The notes under the pieces: model-generated
Seen by the model: only the letters and a program-made list of their open reading frames with translations
Database searches by the model: none
Told to the model about the DNA's origin: nothing
Translations under genes and position numbers: made by a program
Shown: piece by piece, positions 1 through 11,754 of the stretch
Numbering within the stretch: the stretch's first letter is position 1
Layout: every line of letters begins with the position of its first letter
Source of the DNA: Cryptomeria japonica
Lineage: Eukaryota > Streptophyta > Pinopsida > Cupressales > Cupressaceae
Assembly (NCBI RefSeq): GCF_030272615.1
Contig: NC_081412.1
Location: forward strand, 674,062,323 to 674,126,322
Direction: 5' to 3'
Length of the DNA stretch: 64,000 nt

Positions 1-2195
1 ATGCCTTTCTGAGTTCTGTGGAGGCATTCCAAGGGTTGCGGTCATGAGGAATGGATATGATTCATTGGGAACCTTTATTGTTTGGAGCTCTTGTCATTCT
101 ATAAATACAACTTTTTGGGTGTATAATTATGTATAACAATTGGGAACAATTGAATGTAGTTTTCTCTACAAGAATCAAGGCTAAATGGTAGGTATAAGGA
201 GGTTGTTCGCATGTACATAGGTTTTTCTATGGTGGAGGGAAAGAGGAGAATGTAAGTTACTGTATTGTAAGCACTTTTATTGTTGTTAATACAAGCTTCT
301 CCTCTCTTCTTGGCGGAGTTTTTTCTCTCGCAAGGGTTTGTCCATACAAATCTTGTTTTATGTGTAAATTTTTTTATTAGATAAAAGACAGGATATGCCC
401 ATTACTAATGCATAACCACCAAAAAGGCACACAAGATGAAACTAACAAGTAGTGAGATCACCATGAACATAGAAACCAAAAAAGGTGACCCCTTTTTTGA
501 AGAGAATACTTTTGGCTGGAGCATCAACTAGTGGAAAAGAGATCCCAAACAAGAAAAATCACCTAATCACAACATAGGGGTTTAGGAGAAGCCCAAACCA
601 TCTACTAAAGAAAACCCCTTGCATATGCACAAATAATTCAAGGGCGAGGGGAACAAACATCGAGTTTTGACAGGAATCTCAAAACCTTTTACCTGATTAA
701 CCACTACAAACAAAACTATACATAGAAAGGGATAAGTCTAGAAATCCCACCCCCATCTAAAAGAAAACCACTATAGACACCATAACCTGGACCACCACAA
801 CTAGTCCACACCTGATCTCCTCTATACATCAACCATATGTAGAAAGATCTTTGTTAAAACTTGCAAAAGATATCCACACAACCTTTGGGTTTTGAAAGGC
901 ACCCCAAAATATTTTCTCAGTTTGACCACCCTTACCTGAAAGATCCTTAGAAAACAAACCAAAAAGGCACAGAGAGTGACAAAGGAAGAATAGGGTAAAA
1001 ATATAAGTCCTCCATAATGGCAACAATCTTCTAAACCAATAAGAATCTAGTACTATAGTAGGTACACAAGAAATAGAGAGCTCTCTGATTAGGCACCCAT
1101 AGGATAACCAACCCTCAACATCCATCTAAAGTCCACCGTTGATAGCACAAAGAAAGCTACCGCCAAAAAAGATGTTGCCATCACAAAGAACAACCATAAC
1201 AACCCACAAAATCCCACCATTAGAAGAATCTTTAATGAAAATCAAAACTTCAAGGCCCACCTCCATAGGGACACTCAAACAAGCACAACTAGAGACACTT
1301 TCACAATCCAAAACCAATAGAAAAGGAGAACTGAAAGACAGGCTTGCAAATTGAAAGTAAGAGCAACCACAACAAGGAGAACCAAAGCCCTAGGGAACAC
1401 CATCCACCATAGCACTTATAGATTTTTCTCGAGTCTCTAGCTTTGGGTATAAACTAAATATAGCCCTTGTTAATTATATTTCCTAACAAATTCCCATGAA
1501 AGGCTTCCAGGTAGATCTTGTGAAGTACTTCTCCAACAAATTTTTTTTCTATGAACTCACATAGAAATCCATCCTTGAGAGGGTCACTTGACCTAGCATC
1601 AATCAACCTTCGTGAGAAGTTGATCACAAAAACTATGCTAAGAAGTGGAAACTTGACAAGGCACCGCCTTTAAGCATTGTTGTATAGAAATGTTAGAAGA
1701 TAGAGTATATTTTTGAATAGTAAAGATTTATAATCTTGAACAAAAGCTTGAAGAATGTTTGGAAGCTTAGATAAAAGTTGTCTACCCTCCTTAATTTTTA
1801 AAATTGGTGGGGATACATCCATCATCAATTAAGTGTGTATTCCACTTAAGAGAGAGAAAGACAACAACACAAATATTTCCCATTTCATGACTACTACAAC
1901 ATGAATTGCTAAAAAAAAAATTAAAAAAAAAGCTTTAACTCCTTTATAAAGAATATCTTGATCTTCAAATCATTGTTGAGTGTCCCAAACATAGTACTTT
2001 TGTAAGAAGTTTGTCAGAACCTTGATATTTTAGGTGACACAATCTATGAATGGGTGTCAAGAATCACCTCATTATCCAATTTATCTAGAGTTGAGCAACT
2101 ATTATGAAGAAATGCTTCCTCTAAATTAAAGGTGCCTATCCATATGCAAGGTTGGATAAGATGTTGTTTATTTGATACAAATTTTTCTTTTTTCA
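1..2195. other. Non-genic left flank with retroelement debris
   Basis: No convincing gene is seen. Around 290-360 there is a pyrimidine-rich stretch like the end of a retroelement, followed by a T-rich tract and TTAGATAAAAGACAGG, which on the minus strand looks like a LINE tail. The purine/A-rich sequence from 370 to 1400 gives only short minus-strand frames with no motif I recognise and could be the body of that decayed minus-strand LINE. From 1400 to 2195 I see only AT-rich sequence. Assignment to a LINE is weak. Confidence 0.35.
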
Positions 2196-3930
2196 TTTTC
2201 CTCGAATCAAAGTGGCCAATGCTCGAACTCGAACTCTCTGCTTTCGTTGAAGCGAGAAATACATGCCAAAATCCCAACCTCAAAATTTTACCCTTGTTCT
2301 TCCAGATTTCACCGGATGCTCTTAAGAACATTACACCAGACGAGTAAAAGTGGAAACAGTTGGAGAAATCCGACGAAAAGCGAGCCGAACGGCACCAATC
2401 TTTGAGTGCAATACGGCGAATTAAAGGGTTGGAATTCATTGAAGGTGATAAAGTGGTGAAGTTGAGAGATGACATTGTGAAAGAAATCTGGCATTTACTT
2501 CCAACACCCTCACCAACTTATCATGTCCCTTGTATGCAAGGACAAGCACGAATGTGCGAGGTAGAAACACCTCACTACCTTGGTTTGTTTTATGACGCAT
2601 ATATTCAGAGGTTAATGTATTTATTATATTTATCGGTAGCAGGAGGTTGAGATTTCTTCAACACTGTTCATTCCGACAAAAGGGGAATCCACATTGCAGG
2701 ATTGAATGGAATACCGGGCCAAGGGAAAACTACACTTGGCAAGGCTTGTTTTTACTTCAAATTAAGGGATTTTGAAGGCAAAGTATGCCATCTAGATTTT
2801 TCTAGAGGCAATTCATTTGAAAGAATTAAAGTTGCCCTGCAAGATCTCACATGCTGCCCTTAGTCGTATCTCCAAGAACTGACAGACCAAGATCAAGTGA
2901 CCAATTTCACATTTTTTAATTGTTTTTACAGGATGTTCTTCCTTTTCATAAGAATATTTTTAAGGATTCTGAATTTTCTAATAAGATGTTGAAGTATTCC
3001 GCATTTTCTAATATAACTTACAGCCACAAATTGGGTTATATAAAAGAGTGGAGGGCAAAAGGATATTGTTGTTGCTCGACAATATCACAGAAGAATGTAT
3101 AGACGAAGTGGCGTATTATCTTAAAGCACAGTTGGAAGAAAACAGCTGCATTGTTTTGTTCTCTCGGAGTGTAGATGTTCTCCAAAAGCATTTCAAGATA
3201 GATAAGCAGTCAACTTTGGAGGCAGAGGACAAGCTTTTGCTGTCAAGTGTTGTGCAGACAGATGTTTGTTCAAAGAGCTCATGGAATATTTCATCCATTA
3301 GCTTTAAAAGCTTTTGGCGGCCATCTCTTCAGTAAATATGGTCCGCATTTGTCAAAGTGGGCTGCTGAGATAGAAGGCTGGGTAGACCGATGCGGTTATG
3401 GTTTGGATGACTAGTGGGCTGTGCTGTGCAAAGCTTTTGACGACTTGTGTCTCGAATATTGCACCATATTATTCTCCCCACAAAGTTACCGAGTGGCTGT
3501 CAATGATTCTGAACAAAGAAATCACATTTATAGAGAAAGCAGTGGGTTTGAACATTTTTTTGATGGAGGTCCAGACCTGCGAGCACGAAATTCGTCCGGC
3601 ACGATCTCGACCTCATCCCTTATGATGTCAGAGCCTTGCACTCAGCAAGACTTGATCCCTACTGGGCTCATTTGGAACCATTCAACTTCACCAGTAGACC
3701 AAGGGCCCATTGACGAGTTTGAATATTTGAGTTTAAGAACTTTTGGTTTATGCTTTGGGTGTTTTCAATTGAAAAAGCACTGAATATTTGATATATACGT
3801 GGTTTCAGGTTGAAGATCTTTGTAAGAAGGCCTAGATTGAAGAATCTATATCTGGAATTCTCATACACGACCTATACATTGAATTTTCTCAAAGTAAAGC
3901 AAAAGAAATGGGGAGATGGCTGTGGTGTAA
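2196..3930 (+). pseudogene. TNL-A pseudogene, part 1: TIR end, NB-ARC
   Basis: This is the 5' remnant of a TIR-NBS-LRR immune receptor, recognised by its close parallel to TNL-B (28.9-30.7 kb). Homology starts abruptly near 2196 with FLESKWPMLELELSAF (a 6-bp duplication adds LE). It continues through LPLFFQISPDAL, where TNL-B has a stop but TNL-A keeps the serine codon. The exon 2-like end is near 2560, the P-loop (GIPGQGKTT) near 2710-2740, the kinase-2 segment (LLLLDNI) near 3060-3085, and the GLPL-like and hinge parts run to 3553. A further exon at 3811-3930 has the IHDLYIEF segment. Lesions seen: TAA after PDE at about 2345, a 1-base loss at GAGGTTG-AG near 2647, TAG in the codons after CCP near 2862, and TAG at 3831. 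The splice donor near 2896 has lost the GTGAG consensus. The upstream TIR half and first exon are absent. The gene continues at 5506 after an LTR-element insertion. Confidence 0.85.
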
Positions 3931-4327
3931 AGAATATAAAGAATAGACACAAATTGCTACATAGCAATAAACACAAAATTGCTTCAAAAAGCAGATAAAA
4001 CTTTATTTTCATTCAAAACTAAATACATAACACTTCTTGATCACATGATCAAGGATCAAAATGATCACAGACAAAGAATTCATTACAATCTACCTTTTTA
4101 TATAGAGGTCTTTGGCACATGAATGCCAACTAAAAATAAAAAATCAAACATTCATTTAAAATCTGGATGTAAATTTTATTTTTAGAGCTCTTATTTTAGC
4201 TCTTGCAAACTAGAGTTCTTCTCATGCAAGTGGAAGAGTTACCAATATTCTATTTTTATCTCATGCAATGAATTGCAGTTCAAACTACAATTGATCACCT
4301 GCATGTGGGGAAATTAACATGTCAATA
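3928..4327 (-). repeat. LTR of the TRIM-like element (3' LTR on minus)
   Basis: Direct repeat partner of 5094-5500; a third copy is in the first intron of TNL-B (27079-28640). Shared landmarks are the CACTTCTTGATCAC(A)TGATCAAGG block, TTTATATAGAGGTCTTTGGCAC, and the end AACATGTCAATA. Confidence 0.85.
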
Positions 4328-5093
4328 TTCTGCCCCTTAATTTCAACCAGTAATCGATTTAACGCAAAGAACAATTGTATCTTCATATGGGTTCAACAAG
4401 CTCAACTCCTACCATGATCCATCATGTTGTGATCTCTGCTTAGAGTGCAAATTCTTGACTTTTAACTCCGTCAAGCTTTTTCTAAGACTTGAATCGGAAC
4501 TTCCTCACACAATTGCATATCAGTGGCTTAAAATGATTTCTCCAACTTTCACAAAACTTGTGATCTTCTCTCCTCTTGTAGAAGACTTCTCTCCTTTTTT
4601 TGACAAAAAACATTGTGGCCTCTTCAAAGACCATGATTGGGCTACCGCACAAATTGAGGGCTTCACCATGGTGGTTTCAAACTTTACTGCGCTGGCTAGA
4701 TCTTCTCAGACATGAGGTTATTTAAAACCTTGATTCCTTCTATTGTTGGACTGTGAATCCCTTTGACTTTGATATCCTCTTTTGAAGATCGAGATTACCT
4801 TTTCACCTTCATTTGATGCGTTGGCTTCATGCTTCAACACCTATGGTTGTCTTCAAATTGCACACTTAGACTGGTGGCAACAAACTTCCATTATAAGAAC
4901 CTTCAACATAAAATCATCCTTGTTTGATTGTGATCTTTCTACGACTTCAAATGTGGCAACGAAGCTTCATCCTACAAACAAAAATCTTCTCATCTCATTG
5001 ACCTTCCTTCTTACTAGTCAGATCTCCTTGGATCTTTCTGCAGCTTCAACAATTTAACCCAGATAATTTCTAGAATATGGCTCTGATACCGAT
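4328..5093. other. Internal region of the TRIM-like element
   Basis: Non-coding filler between the LTRs. Open frames at 4455-4715 and 4782-5057 have no reverse transcriptase, integrase, gag or zinc-knuckle motif and look like chance frames in C/T-rich DNA. Confidence 0.6.
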
Positions 5094-5500
5094 TGAAGAA
5101 TATAAAGAATAGACACAAATTGCTACATAGTAATAAACACAAAAGTGCTTCAAAAAGCAGATAAAACTTCATTTTCATTAAAAATTGAATACATAACACT
5201 TCTTGATCACATGATCAAGGATCAATGATCGAATGATCAAAGACAAAGAATTCATTACAATTTACCTCTTTATATAGAGGTCTTTGGCACATGAATGCCA
5301 ACTAAAAATAAAAAATCAAACATGCAGTTAAAATCTTGATGTAAATTTTATTTTTAGAGCTCTTATTTTAGCTCTTGCAAACTATAGTTCTTCTCATGCA
5401 AGTGGAAGAAATTACCAATATTCTATTTTTATCTCATGCAATGAATTGCAGTTCAAACTACAATTGATCACCTGCATGTGTGGAAATTAACATGTCAATA
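5094..5500 (-). repeat. LTR of the TRIM-like element (5' LTR on minus)
   Basis: Direct repeat of 3928-4327 with small indels, including an extra GATCGAAT near 5228. It abuts the primer-binding site on its left side and the restored TNL sequence on its right. Confidence 0.85.
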
Positions 5501-5505
5501 CGGTG

Positions 5506-6047
5506 GAAGGGTGACCAATGTAGTACACGTGGTTTAATATCAGAAGAGAAGGCGGGGTTTGAATTGGCAAAGTTGGAGCAGTGCATGCATCGAAGATTGT
5601 TCCAAATCACCCCTCATGGGCTTCAAAATCTGTTGTAGCTTCAGCTTGTAGGTTCACAGAATATGAGCAAACTTGCTTTGGGTGGGATGGGCCATCTCAG
5701 AAGTATTGCATTACATAAGTGCAAAGACCTAGTAGCGCTTGAAGCTATGGAAAAATTACAACAGCTGGCGTGGCTTCGGATAAGAAAAGTAAATCCAATG
5801 TTTGAACTTCCCAAGCTAAGCAGCCTCAAAGGTTTACAACATCTTGAGGTCAATTTTGCAGGCAACCAAGTTCTCAATCAGCTGGGAGATCATACCGGTT
5901 GTGCTTCTATAAGAGAGATTAATACTTGTTGTCAATCCCTCTAGGAGCTCCCAAGGTTGAATGGTTTGCGGAATTTGGAGAAAGTGGAATTTAGTGTGTG
6001 TGATAAAGTGAAGGGTCTCCTCGACTATACAAAATGTGTGTGATAAA
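5506..6047 (+). pseudogene. TNL-A pseudogene, part 2: first LRRs
   Basis: The sequence resumes where the LTR element cut TNL-A. It aligns with 30693-31235 of TNL-B: WCSTRG-like start, a leucine-rich stretch LRSIALHKCKDLVALEAMEK, QLAWLRIRKVNPMFELP, then KLSSLKGLQHLEVNFAG. In-frame stops follow LQNLL (TAG near 5635) and the SL of a later repeat (TAG near 5941). The piece ends at TGTGTGTGATAAA, the insertion site of the 5.75 kb inverted-repeat element. Its continuation is at 11796. Confidence 0.85.
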
Positions 6048-6092
6048 GGGTAAGTGCACAAAGATGGTGGTCAAAAAGGGGGGTATAAGTGG
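6048..6092 (+). repeat. Left terminal inverted repeat of the 5.75 kb element
   Basis: Starts GGGTAAGTGCACAAAGATGG, runs through GTGGTCAAAAA, then GTGGACAC. It pairs with the reverse complement of 11755-11795. Confidence 0.85.
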
Positions 6093-6900
6093 ACACTTTT
6101 TTTTTCTGAAATTAGGTGAACTTGAACTTGGAGGCAAAATTTGAATGTCATCCATTCAAGATATGAAGATAATCAAACAACAAATATTGTAGTACTCTGA
6201 ATCTAATTTCCAAACTACTAAATTTTTTCAAAATTTGATAAGATTAAGGGGGTCAAATCCTTCGCGCACGAAAAATAGACCCTGACTTTTTTAGAAAAAC
6301 ATAACATAGTGTTTGACGTGCACATCAAAAAAGTCATATTTAGATCTAGTATTTTGACAAATCCTTTGGCAGAAAGATAGCTAAGAGTGAGCACTAGAAG
6401 ATGTGTAATTTTTTGTAATTTTTTGTTAACTATCTTTTTTTTATGATTTTTCTAATCGAGCACATCCTGAAAATTAGGTACCTGTTCGTGCGCGAAGCAT
6501 AAGTTGCACTAAAAAAATTGAAAATGCAACTTTTTTTAAAAAAATTGTAAAGAATCAAGTTCACTACAATAATATATAAACTTTTTTAAATTTGGATAAT
6601 TATATCAAAAGTTATTAAAAAAATGGTGCACGTATGTCTGTGAGAACTATGGAGACACTTATAAAAGAAATTAAATAATAATATGTTATTGTTGTTCAAA
6701 TTTTTAAAAAATTATATGGTTAGAAAGCTCAGAAGATGGGTGAAAATATGATGAAAATTTTAGAAATACCCACTTGATGATGTGTAAACCTAATGATGAC
6801 AAAGTCGAGAAACCAAGTTGATAAAATAAAACACGCCAAAAGGAGGGAAATCAAACTTCCAAACTGTAGCTTTGTCATCCAGGCTTATTTCCAAGCCTAA
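6093..6900. other. AT-rich subterminal region, no gene
   Basis: AT-rich sequence between the left terminus and the palindrome repeats. No open frame or motif of note is seen. Confidence 0.5.
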
Positions 6901-6907
6901 ACAGACA

Positions 6908-7070
6908 AAAGTGCGTATGGGGTACCTATGGTATAAAAAGTGCGTACGAGGTACTTATGGTGTAAGAAGCGCATACATTCTATCTTAACTATAAAAAGCA
7001 CGTACGTGCTACTTGTACTATAAAAAGCGCGTACGCACTATTTTTACTATAAATAGCATGCACAGGCTAA
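6908..7070. repeat. Left subterminal GTACG palindrome repeats
   Basis: Five degenerate units of about 35-40 bp share TATAAAAAG-GCGTACG-type cores (GTGCGTATG, GTGCGTACGAGG, GCGCATAC, GCACGTACGTGC, GCGCGTACGC). Several cores are perfect or near-perfect palindromes. Similar cores occur near the right end at 11583-11660, so they may be paired subterminal motifs. Confidence 0.65.
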
Positions 7071-7234
7071 GTTTGTTTAAATTTTGGGAGTGTGTATAAT
7101 ATGCTATAGTATATATATAATATAAGAAATAAAAAATATATAATATTTATATAATAATATAGAATATTTATATATGTATATAATACTATATAATATATTA
7201 AATATATATACACATATGTATGTATGTATGTGTA

Positions 7235-7382
7235 TTGTCTCCCTCTCTCCCCCTCTCAAGCACGTACAAGGTGCCTCTCTCTCTCTCACTCTCTCTTCCT
7301 CTCACTCTCTATCCCTCTCCCTCTATCTCCCTCCCCCTCTCTCTCTCCCTTCCTCTCCCTCTCTCCCCTTCTCCCTTCCTCC

Positions 7383-7480
<98 letters not shown>

Positions 7481-7502
7481 CCCTCTCTCTTCCTATCCCT
7501 CC
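7235..7502 (+). repeat. (CT)n microsatellite arm
   Basis: Pyrimidine-rich stretch with an uninterrupted (CT)n core at about 7384-7476. Long frames here are low-complexity artefacts. Confidence 0.95.
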
Positions 7503-7629
7503 AATATATCTTCTTTTTGTTTGCATATATATAAGGTGATAAGAAGATTGATAGATAAAGTAGAATGTTTGAAGAAAATGAACATATTGGTTTCTTTGGA
7601 TCATGTGGATGTATTGGTTGGATAATATT

Positions 7630-10145
7630 TATGGGTCGTATGGTGTAATAAGGGGTCATATGGTGTTCTATGATCTCTTAGGACACCATATGACCCCTTA
7701 GGACTCCATATGGTGTCGTTATGGGTCATATGGTGTCCTAAAGGGTCATATGGTATTCTATGACCCCTTAGGACACCATATGACCCCTTAACATACCATA
7801 CGACCCATAACAACACTATATGGTGTCCTAAGGGGTCATAGGATACCATATGACCCCTCAGGACACCATACAACCCATAACAACACCATATGGTGTCCTA
7901 AAGGATCATTTGGTGTTTTATGATGCCTTAGGACACTATTTAGCGTCATTATAGATCCTATGGTGTGCTAAGGGATCATATAGTGTCCTATGACCCCTTA
8001 GGATACCATATGACCCCTTAGATGTTGTTAGGGGTTGTATTGTGTTCTAAGGGTCATATGGTGTCCTATGACCCATTAGGACACCATATGGTATCTTTAT
8101 GTGTCTTATGTTGTCGTATGACTCCTACGACACCTTATGACCACTTAGGACACCATATGGTGTCATTAGGGGTCATATGGTCTCCTACGAGCCCTTGGGA
8201 CATTATTTGACCCCTTAGGACTCCATATGGTGTCATGATGGGTCGTATGGTGTCCTAAGAGATCATATAGTGTTTTGTGACCCCTTAGGACACCATTTGG
8301 TGTCATTATTGGTTATATGGTGTGCCAAGGGGTCATATGGTGTCTTATGACCCCTTAGGACTCCATATGACCTCTTACATGTCGTTATGGGTCATATGGT
8401 GTTCTATGATCCCTTAGGATACCATATGATCCCTTAGGACTCCATATGGTGTCGTTATGAGTCGTATGGTGTCTTAAAGGGTCATATGGTATTCTATGAC
8501 CTCTTAGGACACCAAATGATCCCTTGGGTGTCATTAGAGGTCATATTGTTTCCTAAGAGATCATATGGTGTCCTATGACCCCTTAGGACACCATATAACC
8601 CCTTAAGACACCATACGACCTATAATGACATCATATGGTGTCCTAAGGGGTCATAGGATGCCATATGATCCCTCAAGATACCATATGACCCATAAGAACA
8701 CCATATGGTGCCCTAAAGGGTCATATGGTGTTCTATGACCCCTTATGATACTATTTGGCATCATTATAGGTCCTATGGTGTTCTAATGGATCATATAGTG
8801 TTATATGACCCCTTAGGATACCATATGACCCCTTAGATGTTGTTAGGGGTCATATTATGTTCTAAGGGTCATATGGTGTCCTATGAGCCATTAGGACACC
8901 ATATGGTATCGTTATGTGTCTTATGTTGTCATATGACCCCTATGACACCTTATGACCACTTAGGACACCATATGGTGTCATTAGGGGTCATATGGTGTCC
9001 TAAGGGGCCATATGCTCGCCTGTGACCCCTTAGAACACTATTTGACCTATTAGGACTCCATATGGTGTCATTATGGGTCATATGGTGTCCTAAGAGGTCA
9101 TATAGTGTTTTATGACCCCTTAGGATACCATTTGGTGTCATTATGGGTCATATGATGTGCTAAGAGGTCATATAGTGTCTTATGACCCCTTAGGACTCCA
9201 TATGACCTCTTACATGTCATTATGGGTCATATGGTGTTCTAATGGGTCATATGGTGTTCTATGATCCCTTAGGACTCCATATGGTGTCATTATGGGTCGT
9301 ATGGTGTCCTAAAGGGTCATATGGTATTCTATGATCTCCTAGGACACCATATGATCCCTTAGGTGTCACTAGAGGTCATATTGTTTCCTAAGAGGTCATA
9401 TGCTTTCCTATGACCCCTTAGAACACCATATGACCCCTTAGGACACCATATGAGACCCATAACGACACCATACGACCCATAACGACATCATATGGTGTCC
9501 TAAGGGGTCATAGGATGCCATATAACCCCTCAGGATACCATATGACCCATAACACCACCATATGGTGCCCAAAAGGGTCATATGGTGTTCTATGACCCCT
9601 TAGGACATTATTTGGCATCATTATAGGTCCTATGGTATTCTAAGGGATTATATAGTGTCCTATGACCCCTTAGATGTTGTTAGGGGTCATATTGCGTTCT
9701 AAGGGTCATATGGTGTCCAATGACCCATTGGACACCATATGGTATCGTTGTGTGTCTTATGGTGTCGTATGACTCCTAGGACACCTTATGACCACTTAGG
9801 ACACCATATGGTTTCATTAGGGATCATATGGTTTCCTACAACCCCTTAGGACACTATTTCACCCCTTAGGACTACATATGGTATCGTTATCGGTCGTATG
9901 GTGTCCTAAGAGGTCATATAGTGTTTTATGACCTCTCATGATACCATTTGGTGTCATTATGGGTTGTATGGTGTGCTAAGGGGCCATATGGTGTCTAATG
10001 ACCTCTTAGGACTCCATATGACATCTTATGTGTCATTATGGGTCATATGGTGTCCTAAGGCATTATATGGTGTCCTATGACCCATTAGGACACATGAATG
10101 GATCCCTAAGATACCATATGACCCCTGAGAATACCTTTTGACCCT
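7630..10145. repeat. Higher-order tandem array (CATATG-centred short unit)
   Basis: About 2.5 kb of a short unit of the type GGGTCATATGGTGTCCTAAG mixed with its own inverse (TTAGGACACCATATGACCCC). The blocks repeat at a larger scale: the landmark AGATGTTGTTAGGGG occurs at 8020, 8835 and 9672, and CATGTC(G/A)TTATGGGTCATA near 8382 and 9215, giving three higher-order units of about 815-837 bp. The repeated 62-residue frames starting at 8022 and 8837 are by-products of this periodicity. No coding role is supported. Confidence 0.9.
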
Positions 10146-10324
10146 AGAGAGGGAGAGGGGGGGAGGAGAGGGTGGCAATGGGAGAGAGATACACCTAAGA
10201 GAGGACGAGAGTGAGATAGAGAGATAGAGATTGAGAGGGAGAGACAAGAGATAAATGAGAGAGAGAGAGAGAAGGGGAAATAGAGGGAGAGATAGAGATA
10301 GAGAGCGACACAGTGAAGGGGACT

Positions 10325-10422
<98 letters not shown>

Positions 10423-10699
10423 CAGAGAGAAAGAGAGACCTAAGAGGTGAAGGAAGGAAAGGTGTGAGAGAGAGAGAAAGAGAGGGTGAGAGATAGAGAG
10501 AGTCTGAGTGAGAGGGAGGAAGGGGTGGAATGATATTACAAGAGATTAGAGAGAGAGGTGCGAAGAGAGGGAGAGAGTGAGAAAGAGAGGTAATGAGAAA
10601 GGGAGAGAGGGAGGGAGAGAATGAGAGAGAGACACCTGAGAGAAGGAGAGAGTGAGATAGAGAGAACAAGGATGAGAGGGAGAGACTTCAAAGAGAAAG

Positions 10700-10761
<62 letters not shown>

Positions 10762-10832
10762 AAGTGAAAAATAGAAAGGGAGGTGGGGAGGTAGGGAGAG
10801 AGTGGAAAAGAGATACACTTGTCAGAGGAGGA

Positions 10833-10896
<64 letters not shown>

Positions 10897-11290
10897 TTGA
10901 TAGAAGAGGAGAGAGAGAGAGAGATAGATAAAGGTTGATAGCTAGAGATGTGATAGAGAGAAGGAGAGAGACTTGAGAGAAAGAGAAATGGAGCGAGAGG
11001 GGGAGAGAAAGAGAGTTAGAGAGAAATAAATACTTGACAAAGGAAGGGAAAGGGAGGGGAAGGGAGAGGGAGAGAATGAGAGAGAGAGACACTTAAGAGA
11101 GGGGGAGAGAGTGAGAGATAGAGATATTTGAGAGAGGGAGAGAAAGAGAGGGATATATGAAAGAGAGAAAGAGGGTGAGGGAGATGAGAAAAAGACAGAG
11201 AGATACCTGAGAGAGGGAGATGCCTAAGACACAAAAAGGTAGGGGTTAAGGAAGAGAGAGGGGGAATGTAGGGAAGAGATGAGAGACATA
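10146..11290 (+). repeat. (GA)n-rich arm
   Basis: Polypurine stretch with perfect (GA)n cores at about 10328-10420, 10702-10758 and 10850-10892, and a short (GT)n at 10833-10850. It mirrors the (CT)n arm at 7235, so the array sits between arms of opposite strand polarity. Confidence 0.95.
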
Positions 11291-11414
11291 ATGTTGATAT
11301 GAGTATGCTGATTACTGAAATTTGACTAAGTCTGAAATTTATAAGAATACTCAAAAAAATAGAATTTGCATTATAACTCTTAGAGATCTGGAACCACTCT
11401 CAAACATCCTGACA

Positions 11415-11527
11415 ATATATACATAAAATATAACTTAAAGTATAAGAAAGATAAAACACAGAGAAATGTGACATTTCTCTTTGTCTTTTATCTTTCTTAT
11501 ACTTAAATGTTATATTTAATGTATATA
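11415..11527. repeat. 113-bp near-perfect hairpin
   Basis: Left arm 11415-11469 and right arm 11471-11527 are reverse complements with few mismatches around one central base (GAGAAATGT-G-ACATTTCTC). A shorter relative with only the outer stem is at 20445-20487 in the related element. Confidence 0.85.
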
Positions 11528-11582
11528 TCCTACTGAAAACCCTAATGGAATGCTAAGTGAATTGCATTTTATTGACAGACAG

Positions 11583-11660
11583 AACCGCGTACGCGGTTAG
11601 TATTCTTTAAACCACATACGCAGTTAGTATGTTTTAAACCACGCACATGGTTTAGCTTTG
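11583..11660. repeat. Right subterminal palindrome repeats
   Basis: AACCGCGTACGCGGTT (11583-11598) is a perfect 16-bp palindrome. Related units AACCACATACGCAGTT and AACCACGCACATGGTT follow, about 35 bp apart. They resemble the GTACG units near the left end. Confidence 0.7.
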
Positions 11661-11754
11661 GTCAGGCTCGGCAAAACGAGCCTTAACGCATATGGGGTTC
11701 TTTAAATTTGAAATACCCCGTGCGCGTTTCGGTGTTTTTCAAGGTTTTTTTTTG

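Larger units (their letters stand above)
3928..5500 (-). mobile_element. TRIM-like mini LTR retrotransposon
   Basis: Two about 400-bp direct repeats (3928-4327 and 5094-5500) flank an internal region of only about 766 bp with no retroelement protein. Inside the right repeat boundary, minus-strand CGGTATCAGAGCC (5079-5091) matches the usual plant copia primer-binding site for initiator tRNA-Met. A purine-rich AAGGGGCAGAA tract borders the other repeat, so the element reads on the minus strand. Flanks TGGTG (3923-3927) and CGGTG (5501-5505) are a 5-bp target duplication with one mismatch. Removing the element and one duplicate restores the TNL reading CTGTGGTGGAAGGG. The size and lack of coding fit a terminal-repeat retrotransposon in miniature. 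It is non-autonomous and would need proteins from another copia element. Confidence 0.8.

Noticed and set aside
7174-7659. Several long frames on both strands rich in Ser/Leu or Arg/Glu
   Set aside because: They are translations of (CT)n/(GA)n microsatellite in different frames; no non-repeat coding is present.
8022-9025. A repeated 62-residue frame starting MLLGV(V/I)LCSKGHMVSY
   Set aside because: It recurs because of the 815-bp higher-order repeat, and the third copy (near 9672) does not keep it open.
7630-10145. Spaced-repeat array considered as a CRISPR-like array
   Set aside because: Units are contiguous and mixed in orientation with no unique spacers; the context is a plant genome.
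10026-11354. Long minus-strand Ser/Leu-rich frames
   Set aside because: Polypurine/polypyrimidine low complexity; all frames are open for compositional reasons.
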